Shown in pieces: positions 1 to 11,125 of a stretch of DNA of 50,384 nucleotides (its first letter is position 1; every line of letters starts with the position of its first letter). Source of the DNA: Pseudomonadota bacterium (GTDB taxonomy: Bacteria > Pseudomonadota > Gammaproteobacteria > Acidiferrobacterales > Acidiferrobacteraceae); NCBI GenBank assembly GCA_021841585.1, contig JAKBUS010000011.1:1-50384 (forward strand), read 5' to 3'. The notes beneath the pieces are model-generated. The model was not told where the DNA came from. It saw only the letters and a list, made by a program, of their open reading frames with translations, and made no database searches. The position numbers and the translations under genes were made by a program.

Positions 1-127
1 TCCTTCCAGGTGCCGGAGACGCCCTTCACGCGCGCCTGCCCGCCAAGCTTCCCCTCGATGCCCACCTCCTTGGCGACGCGCGTGACCTCGGCCGCGAACG
101 AGCGCAGCTGGTCGACCATGGTATTGA
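1..127. repeat. Direct repeat copy 1 (HAMP unit coding)
   Basis: Bases 1-127 are identical to 277-403, an offset of 276 bp or exactly 92 codons. This is one HAMP repeat unit of the sensor gene. The copy may continue to the left of the window. Confidence 0.95.
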
Positions 128-896
128 TGGTGCTCTTCAACTCGAGGATCTCGCCGCGCGCATCGACCGTGATCTTCTGCGAGAGGTCGCCCTTTGCGAC
201 CGCGGTGGTCACGAGCGCGATGTTGCGCACCTGCGAGGTGAGATTGCCGGCCAACTGATTGACGTTTTCGGTGAGGTCCTTCCAGGTGCCGGAGACGCCC
301 TTCACGCGCGCCTGCCCGCCAAGCTTCCCCTCGATGCCCACCTCCTTGGCGACGCGCGTGACCTCGGCCGCGAACGAGCGCAGCTGGTCGACCATGGTAT
401 TGACCGCCCGGCCGACATGTATCAGGTCGCCCTTCACCGGCCGACCGGCGACATCGAAAGGCACGGATTGCGACAGATCGCCATCGGCAACCGCGCGGAT
501 CACGCGCGAGATCTCGAGTATGGTATGCACCAGGTCGTCGACGGCGCTGTTTTGGGCCTCGATCATGGTCGCCCATGCGCCCTGCATGCCTTTGAGAGAG
601 GCGCGCTCGGCGATCCGGCCCCGGCGTCCCACGAGATTCGCCACCCGCCCAAATTCCCGGGTCAATCGCTGGTTATGGCGGGCCAAGGAGTTGAAGATCC
701 GGGCAATTTGCTGGGCGCGGCGGCCCTCCCGTAATCGCAACCGCACGCTAAAATCGCCATCATGCAGCCGCTTAAGACCGACGAGCAGGCGCTGAAGATC
801 ATCATCCTCGCCCTCGGCCTTCGGTGTCCGCGACCGGTCACGCCCCGAACCCTGCGGCAGCACGCGCCCGCTCTTGCTTTTCAATCGTGTGGCCAC
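1..896 (-). CDS. Poly-HAMP sensor protein, N-terminal part (probable hybrid histidine kinase)
   Basis: The reading frame runs through the left window edge, so only the first 298 codons are present. It starts at GTG 896 with GAGGAGGAG at 901-909 as ribosome binding site. After a basic, unstructured N-terminus come HAMP-type units: a divergent one near residues 35-125, then units with the signatures [10 protein letters not shown] and [10 protein letters not shown], each followed by [20 protein letters not shown] and [19 protein letters not shown]. The period is 92 residues, as in Nik1/group III hybrid histidine kinases, where stacked HAMP units transmit osmotic or other cytoplasmic signals. No membrane segment is seen, which fits a soluble poly-HAMP kinase. 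The kinase and receiver domains would lie outside the window, so kinase is an inference; a methyl-accepting protein is a less likely alternative. Confidence 0.85.
   Translation of the reverse strand, partial: MATRLKSKSGRVLPQGSGRDRSRTPKAEGEDDDLQRLLVGLKRLHDGDFSVRLRLREGRRAQQIARIFNSLARHNQRLTREFGRVANLVGRRGRIAERASLKGMQGAWATMIEAQNSAVDDLVHTILEISRVIRAVADGDLSQSVPFDVAGRPVKGDLIHVGRAVNTMVDQLRSFAAEVTRVAKEVGIEGKLGGQARVKGVSGTWKDLTENVNQLAGNLTSQVRNIALVTTAVAKGDLSQKITVDARGEILELKSTINTMVDQLRSFAAEVTRVAKEVGIEGKLGGQARVKGVSGTWK
277..403. repeat. Direct repeat copy 2 (HAMP unit coding)
   Basis: Exact copy of 1-127. Identity stops abruptly at 404, where the upstream, diverged HAMP unit begins. Identity at the nucleotide level implies recent duplication or gene conversion. 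Confidence 0.95.
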
Positions 897-909
897 GAAA
901 CTCCTCCTC

Positions 910-1363
910 AACGATCAGCGTTCGATTCATCGAGAGCGAGCGGTTGCCAGGGATACGGGGCAGCGGCCGCCGCGACCAGGCGCGGCAACGTCCCGGGCCC
1001 ATGACGCCCGTTGCTCGTTGCTTCGACAGCGGCCCGGCCTGTATGAAGGAGGTTTTGGATGGTCCGGTGCCGCCTCCGCCCCGCGCGTATTGTACTGAAC
1101 GGCATCACCTCCCGCAAAGTGCGACGCCATCATCGGCCTTGCCCTGTCGTTCGGCCCGCTTTTCGTCTTGTAGGCGATGGCAAGATACTGAATACTATCG
1201 ACGGTGCCGGCCCTACCAAGCGGCGTCCGCGGGCCCGCCTAAGGGACTCGCGGGCCATAATAGGCGGCGGTTCGGGAAATACCCCGGCCGGACCGCCGGC
1301 ACCGGCCCTGCGACCGGACCCGTCCGGTCCCCCTGAGAACAATCATCGGAGAGTGGACGCGAA
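910..1363. other. Intergenic region, 454 bp
   Basis: This lies between the divergent sensor gene and bcp. I see no convincing gene. Reading frames here are rich in Arg and Pro, as expected of non-coding high-GC DNA. One plus-strand frame (1059-1367) has AAGGAGG upstream and its stop overlaps the bcp start, but its composition is not protein-like. A weak promoter-like sequence lies around 1168-1200. Confidence 0.5.
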
Positions 1364-1840
1364 ATGAGCAAAATCGAAGTCGGCGGACGTATCCCCGATC
1401 TCGTGGTGCAAGCGACGGATGATCAAGGCTTTCGACTGTCGGAGCTGCGCGGCCGCAACGTGGTCTTGTATTTCTACCCGAAAGACAACACCCCCGGCTG
1501 CACGACCGAGGGACAGGATTTTCGTGATCACTACGAGGAGTTCGAAAAACTGAACACCGTCGTCCTGGGCGTGTCACGCGACGACCTCAAGTCTCACGAG
1601 TCCTTCAAGAGCAAACAGTGCTTTCCGTTCGACCTCATTGCCGACACCGACGAAGAGCTTTGCCAAGCATTCGACGTCATCAAGGAAAAGAACCTCTATG
1701 GGAAAAAATCCATGGGGATAGAACGAAGCACTTTCCTTATAGATGAGCAAGGGGTCTTGCGCCGGGAATACCGCAAGGTCAAGGTCGACGGCCATGTGCT
1801 CGCGGTATTGCGGGATCTGCGCGAGATCGTTGCACGGTAA
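1364..1840 (+). CDS. bcp: Peroxiredoxin, Bcp/PrxQ family
   Basis: Thiol peroxidase that reduces H2O2 and organic hydroperoxides in the cytoplasm with thioredoxin-type reductants. The product is 158 residues, full length for the family. The peroxidatic cysteine is C46 in TPGCTTEG, after the FYPKDNTPG loop. Escherichia coli Bcp has its resolving cysteine five residues later (PGCTVQACGL); here that position is not cysteine. The other cysteines are C86 and C100, so the enzyme is either 1-Cys or uses one of these. Start ATG 1364 has GGAGAG about 10 bases upstream. Its stop codon shares a base with the next start (TAATG), so it is translationally coupled to the PIN-PhoH gene. Confidence 0.93.
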   Translation: MSKIEVGGRIPDLVVQATDDQGFRLSELRGRNVVLYFYPKDNTPGCTTEGQDFRDHYEEFEKLNTVVLGVSRDDLKSHESFKSKQCFPFDLIADTDEELCQAFDVIKEKNLYGKKSMGIERSTFLIDEQGVLRREYRKVKVDGHVLAVLRDLREIVAR

Positions 1841-3228
1841 TGACCGGGCATCGCAAGATCTTCGTGCTCGACGCGAGCGTCCTGATGCACGATCCGGCGG
1901 CGTTGTACCGGTTCGAGGAACATGACGTCTATGTCCCGGTCGCGGTGCTCGAGGAGCTAGACGTCCACAAGCAGGGCGGCTCCGAGATCGCCCGCAATGC
2001 CCGCCAGGCCAGCCGCTTTCTCGATGAGATCCTGGTGGCGGGACCCGCTGACCTGGCCGCCGGCGCGCCGTTGCCGCATGCCGATGGCGCCGTTGGCGGA
2101 CGACTTTTCATTCCCCTTGAGGTGGCGCCTCGCGAGCGCGTGAAGGGGCAGCCGGCATCCGGGGTCGGGGGCGCATTGCTGGCCATCACGCGCGAGCTTG
2201 CCCGCGAACACCCGGGCCGCGAGGCGGTGCTTGTCAGCAAGGATATCAACGTGCGCATCAAGGCGCGCGCCCTGGGCCTTAGGGCCGAGGACTATACGAG
2301 CGAGCAGGTGCTGGACGATGCCGACCTTTTGTACAGCGGGATCGGGGCACTGCATCTCACGCCCGCGGACACAGTCTTGTCGCTTGCGGCCGGGGAATCC
2401 CGGCGCCCGGCCTTCGAGGTCCGCGGTAACGCCCCCGCGAGCTGGTTTGTGGGCCAGTTCCTGCCCGGGGGCGAGGCCTCGCTGCCCGACACCATCGTCC
2501 GCGAGATCGGCGCGGGGCGTGCGCGCCTCGAGGCCGTGCTCGATTACACGAAAGAGGAGCGCACGGTCTGGGGGGTGCGGGCGCGCAACCGCGAGCAGAA
2601 CTTCGCGCTGAACCTGCTGATGGATCCGGACATCGACTTTGTGACGCTGCTAGGCCACGCCGGCACCGGCAAGACCCTGCTTACGCTCGCCGCGGGTCTT
2701 GAACAGACGATAGAGCAGCAGCGTTACAGCGAGATCATCATGACCCGCGTCACCATCCCGGTGGGCGAGGATATCGGCTTTCTGCCCGGGACCGAAGAGG
2801 AAAAGATGAGCCCCTGGATGGGGGCCCTGGAGGACAACCTCGACATCCTGAACCAGGGAGAGACCCGCGGCCATGGCCGGTCGCAATGGGCGCGCGCGGC
2901 GGCCGGCGATCTGATTCGCGCGCGTATCCGCGTCAAAAGCCTCAACTTCATGCGCGGCCGGACATTCCTGCGCAAGTTTATCATCATCGACGAGGCGCAG
3001 AATCTGAGTGCCCGGCAAATGAAGACGCTCATCACCCGCGCGGGGCCCGGCAGCAAGGTCGTGTGCCTCGGGAACATCGCGCAGATCGACAGCCCCTACC
3101 TGACCGAGACGACCTCCGGCCTCACCTATGTGGTGGATCGCTTCAAGGGCTGGGCGCACGGAGGGCATATCACGCTCGAGCGAGGCGAGCGTTCACGTCT
3201 CGCCGACCACGCCACCGCCGCCCTATAG
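1840..3228 (+). CDS. PIN-domain / PhoH-like ATPase
   Basis: Predicted RNA-acting protein of 462 residues. The N-terminal PIN nuclease-like domain (about 5-150) begins FVLDASVLMHDP with acidic D11, and the C-terminal PhoH-type P-loop ATPase (about 240-460) has Walker A GHAGTGKT at 272-279 and Walker B IIIDEAQN with D384/E385. This PIN-PhoH architecture is known from PhoH2/YlaK-type proteins, some of which unwind and cleave RNA. It overlaps bcp by one base, suggesting co-expression with the peroxide defence gene. No independent ribosome site is obvious, consistent with coupling. The physiological substrate is unknown. Confidence 0.9.
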   Translation: MTGHRKIFVLDASVLMHDPAALYRFEEHDVYVPVAVLEELDVHKQGGSEIARNARQASRFLDEILVAGPADLAAGAPLPHADGAVGGRLFIPLEVAPRERVKGQPASGVGGALLAITRELAREHPGREAVLVSKDINVRIKARALGLRAEDYTSEQVLDDADLLYSGIGALHLTPADTVLSLAAGESRRPAFEVRGNAPASWFVGQFLPGGEASLPDTIVREIGAGRARLEAVLDYTKEERTVWGVRARNREQNFALNLLMDPDIDFVTLLGHAGTGKTLLTLAAGLEQTIEQQRYSEIIMTRVTIPVGEDIGFLPGTEEEKMSPWMGALEDNLDILNQGETRGHGRSQWARAAAGDLIRARIRVKSLNFMRGRTFLRKFIIIDEAQNLSARQMKTLITRAGPGSKVVCLGNIAQIDSPYLTETTSGLTYVVDRFKGWAHGGHITLERGERSRLADHATAAL

Positions 3229-3255
3229 GGCGCGGACCACCCTCCCCCGCGCGGA

Positions 3256-4572
3256 TCACCCTGGCCCCAGGTAGCGCAGCCACAGCGCGAGCGCCGTCAA
3301 TGTCGTCAACAGCACCGCCGGCGTCATGATGAACCCGGCGCGCATGTAGGTCCGCCACGAAATGGTCTCCCCCTTGCGCGCCAGCACGTGCAGCCAGAGC
3401 AGCGTGGCAAGACTCCCGATCGGCGTGAACTTCGGCCCAATGTCGCAGCCGATGACGTTGGCGTAGATCATCGCCTCACGCGTGGCCGCCGGAATGGCCA
3501 CGGCATCGTGGATGGCAAGGGAACCCACGAGCACGGTCGGCATATTATTCATGACCGCCGACAGGAGCGCGGTCATGAACCCCGTGCCTATGGTGGCCGT
3601 CATGAGCCCGTGGGCGGCAAGCCATTGAAACAGCCGCGCGAGCCATATCGTAAGCCCGGCATTGCGCAGACCAAAGACGACGAGGTACATGCCGAGACTG
3701 AATACGACGATCTGCCACGGGGCCTCGCGCAGCACGCGCCCGACCGGCACCACGGCCCCCTTCCCCGCCCGCCAAACGCGCGCCGCGACCAGCAGAAGGA
3801 TCGTTGCCGCAAGTCCGGTAAGCAGCGATACCGGGACATGCAGGCGTCCGGCCAGGAAATAGCTGGCGAGCAGCACGGCGAGTACCGGCCACGACAGACG
3901 AAAGAGCAACGGGTCCTTGATCGCCGCCACCGGATCCTCGAGTCGCCCCAGGTCGTAGTCCTGCGGGATATCGCGCCGAAAGTAGATCCAGAGCATGACG
4001 AACGTCGCAAGGCCGGCGACCACGTCCACCGGCACCATGACCATGGCATAGCGCCGAAACGGGATGGCGAAGAAGTCGGCCGAGACGATATTGACGAGAT
4101 TGGAGATCACAAACGGCAGTGAGGTGGTGTCGGCAATGAACCCCGTGCCCATGACAAAGGCGAGCGCCGCCACCGGCGAAAAGCCGAGCGCCACGAGCAT
4201 GGCCAGCACGATGGGCGTCAATATGAGCGCCGCGCCATCATTGGCAAAGAACGCGGCGACCAAGGCCCCCAGGAGAATGATGAGAGGGAAGAGCCGCCGG
4301 CCGCGCCCACCCCCGGCGCGCGCCATGTGCAAGGCCGCCCAGTGGAAGAACCCGGCCTCGTCTAGCACGAGCGAGATGATGATAAGCCCCACGAAGGTCA
4401 AGGTGGCATTCCAGACGATGCCCCACACCGTGGGGATGTTCTGGACGTGCACGACACCGAGCGCCAAGGCCACGACCGCGCCTATGGTCGCGCCCCAACC
4501 GATGCCAAGCCCCTTGGGCTGCACGATCACCAAAAAGAGCGTGAACACAAAGACCGCCACCGCCAATACCAT
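3256..4572 (-). CDS. arsB: Arsenite efflux pump ArsB (ArsB/NhaD superfamily)
   Basis: Polytopic inner-membrane carrier that exports arsenite or antimonite using the proton motive force. About 438 residues with 10-12 hydrophobic segments; family-typical stretches include [18 protein letters not shown] near residue 110 and [12 protein letters not shown] in the second half, the two symmetric halves of the family. ATG 4572 is preferred over GTG 4578 because GGAGG sits 7 bases before the ATG and almost touches the GTG. It lies 205 bp downstream of arsR on the same strand, and its 3' end faces the PIN-PhoH gene. No arsC or arsA is in the window. General ion transporters of the same superfamily are possible, but the arsR neighbour supports arsenic. 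Confidence 0.88.
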   Translation of the reverse strand: MVLAVAVFVFTLFLVIVQPKGLGIGWGATIGAVVALALGVVHVQNIPTVWGIVWNATLTFVGLIIISLVLDEAGFFHWAALHMARAGGGRGRRLFPLIILLGALVAAFFANDGAALILTPIVLAMLVALGFSPVAALAFVMGTGFIADTTSLPFVISNLVNIVSADFFAIPFRRYAMVMVPVDVVAGLATFVMLWIYFRRDIPQDYDLGRLEDPVAAIKDPLLFRLSWPVLAVLLASYFLAGRLHVPVSLLTGLAATILLLVAARVWRAGKGAVVPVGRVLREAPWQIVVFSLGMYLVVFGLRNAGLTIWLARLFQWLAAHGLMTATIGTGFMTALLSAVMNNMPTVLVGSLAIHDAVAIPAATREAMIYANVIGCDIGPKFTPIGSLATLLWLHVLARKGETISWRTYMRAGFIMTPAVLLTTLTALALWLRYLGPG

Positions 4573-4777
4573 TCCCACCCCTCCCTATGCGGCCCAATCG
4601 CCCGCAATTGCCCTTCGATGTCCCGGCCGCGCGCCGCCCATCATCCCAAAGCCCCTTCGTGGTGTCGCGCATCCATGCCGGTCGCACGCAGGCAAAGGAC
4701 CGCGCTGGAACACCATTTCCGGACAAAGACCGGGCGAATGGATGGGCGCGCGGCGCATTCGGATCGAGCCCACCAGT
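4573..4777. other. arsR-arsB spacer
   Basis: 205 bp between arsR and arsB on the same strand. No gene is recognised. It holds the arsB ribosome site GGGAGG just upstream of 4572. Whether arsB has its own promoter cannot be told. Confidence 0.4.
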
Positions 4778-5134
4778 TCATCGGTCACCAGTGTCGCAGG
4801 ACACCGGCCCGGACCGCCGCCGCGCCCCAAGGCGTCGCGCATCATCAACGTATGCATCGCCGCCCGGGGCCGCGCGCAGGGCGGCGATGACCGCTGCCAC
4901 CCACGGCGCGAGGCCCGGGCGGCACCGGTAGTACGCCCATGTGCCATGCTTGCGCACGGCCACAAGTCCGGCGGCGCGCATCGCCGCAAGATGGCGCGAG
5001 ACGACCGCCTGCGGCATGTCCACGGCGATGGTGAGATCGCATACGCAAAGCTCCCCGAAGGCCTCGAGCAACATAAGGAGGCGTCGCCGGATGGCGTGGC
5101 TCAATACCGGAAAGAGATCGTCCTCGGTCGTCAC
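4778..5134 (-). CDS. arsR: ArsR-family metalloregulator
   Basis: Winged-helix repressor of 118-119 residues that releases DNA on binding As(III)/Sb(III). The wHTH covers about residues 8-85 (DLFPVLSHAIRRRLLMLL, then SRHLAAMRAAGLV and a TWAYYRC beta wing). The metal motif ELCVCDL is intact, with C30 and C32 in the recognition helix region as in E. coli ArsR. An in-frame extension reaches TTG 5170 and ATG 5152, but a TTGTCA-18-TATAAT promoter lies inside that extension, so GTG 5134 is the likely start, only six bases after the -10 box. The mRNA would then be leaderless or nearly so. It probably regulates itself and arsB. Confidence 0.9.
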   Translation of the reverse strand: MTTEDDLFPVLSHAIRRRLLMLLEAFGELCVCDLTIAVDMPQAVVSRHLAAMRAAGLVAVRKHGTWAYYRCRPGLAPWVAAVIAALRAAPGGDAYVDDARRLGARRRSGPVSCDTGDR

Positions 5135-5140
5135 GCGCCC

Positions 5141-5170
5141 ATTATATTCCATTTTCCATATATATGACAA
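5141..5170 (-). promoter_or_regulatory. arsR sigma-70 promoter overlapping an AT-rich dyad
   Basis: On the minus strand, -35 TTGTCA at 5170-5165, an 18-base spacer, and a perfect -10 TATAAT at 5146-5141. The spacer contains CATATATATG, an AT-rich palindrome suited to ArsR binding. The expected transcription start is at or next to GTG 5134. Confidence 0.75.
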
Positions 5171-5293
5171 AGAATATATAAATTGCCAAACGGGACCGCT
5201 TGCAACCCCGCCGGCGATGGCGGCGGCCGCCCCGCCACTAGCCTAAAGGCCCCGGGCCCCGGGCGATGGCGGCCCGGCCCGCGCACAAGCGAT

Positions 5294-6091
5294 TCAGCCG
5301 CTGAGCGGCAACCCGGCACCGACCACACCCCGGGACACGGGGATGTCGTAGCGCTCGGGATACTCGACGGCCTCGAGATAGAGGCCGTGCGGGGGCGCGG
5401 TAATACCGCCCATGGCGCGCTCGCGGGTGGCGAGCACCTCGCCCGCCCAAGCCACTGGACGCTCGCCCGCGCCGATCGCCGCCAGCACGCCGGCAATGTT
5501 ACGGACCATGTGGTGGAGAAAGGCATCGGCGTGTATCACCATGACGATGAGCGGCCCGTGGCACTCGATGACCAGCGAATGGACCGTGCGCACGGGGGTC
5601 TTGGCCTGGCACTGCGCGGCCCGAAACGCGGTGAAATCGTGGCGCCCGATGAGCGAGGCGGCGGCCGCCTGCATGCGCGCGGCATCGAGCCTGCGGTAGT
5701 CGAAACTGAGCTGATCGCGAAACAGCGCCGGGCGTGCCCGCCGGTTCAACCACACATAGCGGTAGCGGCGCGCGCGCGCCGAGAAGCGGGCGTGGAAATC
5801 GTCGGGCACCACGCGCGCCCACAACACCGCCACGTCATCGCCGAGGTGGGCATTGGTGCCGCGCACGAAGGCCTCGGGGCGGCGCTCGGCGTCGCTATCG
5901 AAGTGCACCACCTGGCCCAACGCATGCACCCCGGTATCGGTCCTGCCGGCGGCGATCACCCGTACAGGCGCGCACGCCACTTTGGCGAGCGCCTGTTCCA
6001 GGGCGTCCTGCACGGTCGCGACGCCGATCTGGCTCTGCCAGCCGCAAAACCGCGCGCCGTCGTACTCGACACCGAGCGCCCAGCGGGTCAC
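5294..6091 (-). CDS. truA: tRNA pseudouridine(38-40) synthase TruA
   Basis: Isomerises U38-U40 in the anticodon arm of tRNAs. 265 residues, normal length for the family. The catalytic aspartate is D52 in [11 protein letters not shown], and the family motifs [10 protein letters not shown] and [17 protein letters not shown] are present. Start GTG 6091 overlaps the parC stop (GTGA), so it is the last gene of the string from parE. Its own ribosome site is not obvious, which suggests coupling to parC. GC-rich dyads follow at 5245-5275 and could act as a processing or termination hairpin, although no T-run is present. Confidence 0.97.
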   Translation of the reverse strand: MTRWALGVEYDGARFCGWQSQIGVATVQDALEQALAKVACAPVRVIAAGRTDTGVHALGQVVHFDSDAERRPEAFVRGTNAHLGDDVAVLWARVVPDDFHARFSARARRYRYVWLNRRARPALFRDQLSFDYRRLDAARMQAAAASLIGRHDFTAFRAAQCQAKTPVRTVHSLVIECHGPLIVMVIHADAFLHHMVRNIAGVLAAIGAGERPVAWAGEVLATRERAMGGITAPPHGLYLEAVEYPERYDIPVSRGVVGAGLPLSG

Positions 6092-8294
6092 GGCCCGGCG
6101 GACAGATCGATCAGACCGCGCACGGCCTCCGGCAAGGCCTTGCCGCGCGTCGCGCGCGCCCCCTGGAAGCGGCGCCGATCAGCGGGAGACAGGGTGAGCG
6201 TGCGGCGCGGACCGACCAGCACGAGCGGCTGCGCGGGGGCGCCCGAGGCCACGGCCACCACCTTTTCCCCCTGCGCGTCCAGAAGCTTCACGCCACGCCC
6301 CTTGGGCATCACCGGCAGATCGGCCTCGGCCAGCACCAAAAGGCGGCTCGCGGTGGCGCATGCCACCCAGCCACCCTTGACCACTAGCACGGGCCTCAGA
6401 AGCGACGCCCCCTCCTCGAGCCGCACGACCGCCTTGCCGGCCTTGGCGCGCGTCTGGAGATCGGCGAGAGGGACCTTGAAGCCGTACCCGCCATCGCCGA
6501 CCATGAGCGCTTCGTCCGTGTCCTCGCCCATCAACACGCCCTGGAACGCCACCCCGGCACCCGGCTCCAGGGTCTTTGACAGCGGCTCGCCAAAGCCCCG
6601 CGCCGACGGCAGCTTGTGGGCAAGCACCGCGTAGCTGCGTCCGGCGCTGTCGAGAAAGATCGCGGCTTGCGTGCCCCGGCCGCGCGCCGCCTGACGGAAG
6701 CCATCGCCGGTGCGGTACGACAGCGCCGCGCCATCGACCTCGTGGCCGCGCGCCTGGCGCACCCAGCCATTGGCCGAAAGCACCACGGTCACGGGCTCGG
6801 CGGCAAGATCACCGGGCGCAATCGGACGGGCCGCCGGCCTCTCGCGCAGCGGCGAGCGGCGTTCGTCGCCATAGTCCTTGGCGTCGCGCACGATCTCGTC
6901 TTTCACAAAGCGCCGCAATCGCGTCTGGGAACCGAGCAAGCGCTCCAGACCGGCGCGCTCATGGGCAAGCCGGTCATGCTCCTCCTTGAGCTTGATCTCC
7001 TCGAGGCGGGCGAGCTGGCGCAGGCGCATCTCCAGGACCGCGTCGGCCTGGCGCTCGCTTATGGAGAACCGCGCCATGAGCGCCTCACGGGGCTCGTCCT
7101 CGCTGCGAATGATACGTATGACCTCCTCGAGGTGGTCGAAGATCGTGAGCAGCCCCTCGAGAATGTGCAAGCGGTCGCTGATCTTGTCGAGACGGAAGGT
7201 AAGCCTCTTGCGGACCGTATCCACGCGAAACACGAGCCACTCTGAGAGCAGGTCGCGCAGACCATAGACACGCGGCCGCCCGTCCGACCCTATGAGATTC
7301 AGATTGACGCGATAACTCTTTTCAAGATCGGTGGTCGCAAACAGATGACCCATGAGCGCCTCGACATCCACGCGGCTTGTGCGTGGCACGATGACGAGCC
7401 GCGTCGGATTCTCGTGATCCGATTCATCGCGCAAATCCTCGACCATGGGCAACTTCTTGTTGCGCATCTGCTCGGCGATCTGTTCCAGTATCCGCGATCC
7501 CGACGCCTGGTGGGGCAGGGCGGTGACGACAATGGCGCCATCCTCCTGCTCCCAGGTGGCGCGCGCGCGCACGGATCCGCTGCCGCTCCGGTAGAAGGCG
7601 ATGATGTCCTCGCGCGGCGTCACGATCTCGGCGCCGGTCGGATAATCGGGTCCCAGCACGTGTTCGCAAAGCGCCTCCACGGACGCCTTGGGATCATCCA
7701 GGAGCCGCACGCAGGCCGCGGCAATCTCGCGCGCATTGTGCGGCGGGATATCGGTGGCCATGCCAACGGCGATGCCGGCCGCGCCGTTTAGCAAGACATG
7801 CGGCAGGCGCGCGGGCAGGACGCGCGGCTCCTCCAGCGTCGCGTCGAAATTCGGCACCCAATCGACGGTGCCCTGCCCGAGCTCGGCTAACAGCACCTCG
7901 GCAAACCGCGACAGGCGCGCCTCCGTGTAGCGCATTGCCGCAAACGACTTGGGATCGTCCGGCGATCCCCAGTTGCCCTGGCCGTCCACGAGCGGATAGC
8001 GATAACTGAAGGGCTGGGCCATGAGCACCATGGCCTCGTAGCACGCGGTGTCGCCGTGGGGATGGAACTTGCCTAGGCAATCGCCGACGGTACGCGCCGA
8101 CTTCTTGAACTTGGCGCCGGCGGCGAGCGCAAGCTCGGACATGGCGTAGACGATGCGCCGCTGCACGGGCTTCAAGCCATCGCCGATATGAGGCAGGGCG
8201 CGGTCCAGGATGACGTACATCGAGTAGTCGAGATAGGCCTTCTCGGTAAAGGCCGCAACCGGCATGCGCTCGCTCAAAAGTTCGCTCTGTTCCA

Positions 8295-8295
<1 letters not shown>
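6088..8295 (-). CDS. parC: DNA topoisomerase IV subunit A
   Basis: Breakage-reunion subunit that decatenates replicated chromosomes together with ParE. 735 residues (E. coli ParC is 752). The catalytic tyrosine is Y123 in [11 protein letters not shown]. The quinolone-determining region reads [12 protein letters not shown], so Thr83 sits where E. coli has Ser80, and Glu87 matches Glu84. The C-terminal part has the beta-pinwheel repeats of ParC. ATG 8295 shares its A with the parE stop codon (TAATG), and the stop overlaps the truA start by four bases. The short C-terminal domain and the parE neighbour favour ParC over GyrA. Confidence 0.97.
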
Positions 8296-10768
<2,473 letters not shown>

Positions 10769-10790
10769 AAAGCCCTCGTCCTCAGCCGAT

Positions 10791-11087
10791 TCAGCCGTGC
10801 TCCTTGGCTACGATACTGCCGTCCTTGAAGAGATACTTGCGCAGTTCGCGGTCGAACACCGGGTCATGGCGCCGAATCCATTCGAGTGCCATGGCCGCGT
10901 GTTCCTTTTCCTCGTCGCGGTTGTGGGCAAGGACTTTTCGCAGCTCCTCATCCCGACAGGCGTCCACCCGCTGCTGGTACCAATCGACGGCCTCCAATTC
11001 CTCCATGAGCGAAATGATCGCCCTATGCATCTCGCGGGTCGCCTCGGTAAGCTCCGATGCCGTCTCGTGCAAATCCTCGTGTGCCAT
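10791..11087 (-). CDS. Encapsulated-ferritin-like (EncFtn) protein
   Basis: 98-residue two-helix ferritin-like protein closely matching the EncFtn family (Rhodospirillum rubrum type), which forms annular decamers with ferroxidase centres at subunit interfaces. The signatures MEELEAVDWYQQRVDA and AHNRDEEKEHAAM are present. Putative iron ligands are E30, E32, W36/Y37 and the pair E60/H63, two positions earlier than in the R. rubrum protein. ATG 11087 is chosen over longer in-frame starts because GGAGG lies 8 bases upstream and similarity begins there. The C-terminus ends DGSIVAKEHG and lacks the usual encapsulin-docking LTVGSLR-type peptide. No encapsulin gene is in the window. Confidence 0.88.
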   Translation of the reverse strand: MAHEDLHETASELTEATREMHRAIISLMEELEAVDWYQQRVDACRDEELRKVLAHNRDEEKEHAAMALEWIRRHDPVFDRELRKYLFKDGSIVAKEHG

Positions 11088-11125
11088 GCCTTTACCCTCC
11101 CCTAGCTCAGGTGGATGTTGGTCAA

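Noticed and set aside
1059-1367. 102-codon plus-strand frame with AAGGAGG upstream and a stop overlapping the bcp start
   Set aside because: Composition is Arg/Pro/Gly rich with no recognisable fold, as expected for random frames in this GC content. The ribosome site could be chance.
5248-5275. GC-rich dyads after truA as a terminator
   Set aside because: No T-run follows; the repeats of CCCGGG type are common in this base composition.
5183-6634. 483-codon plus-strand frame opposite truA and parC
   Set aside because: Antisense shadow of two well-supported genes, with low-complexity Arg/Ala/His composition.
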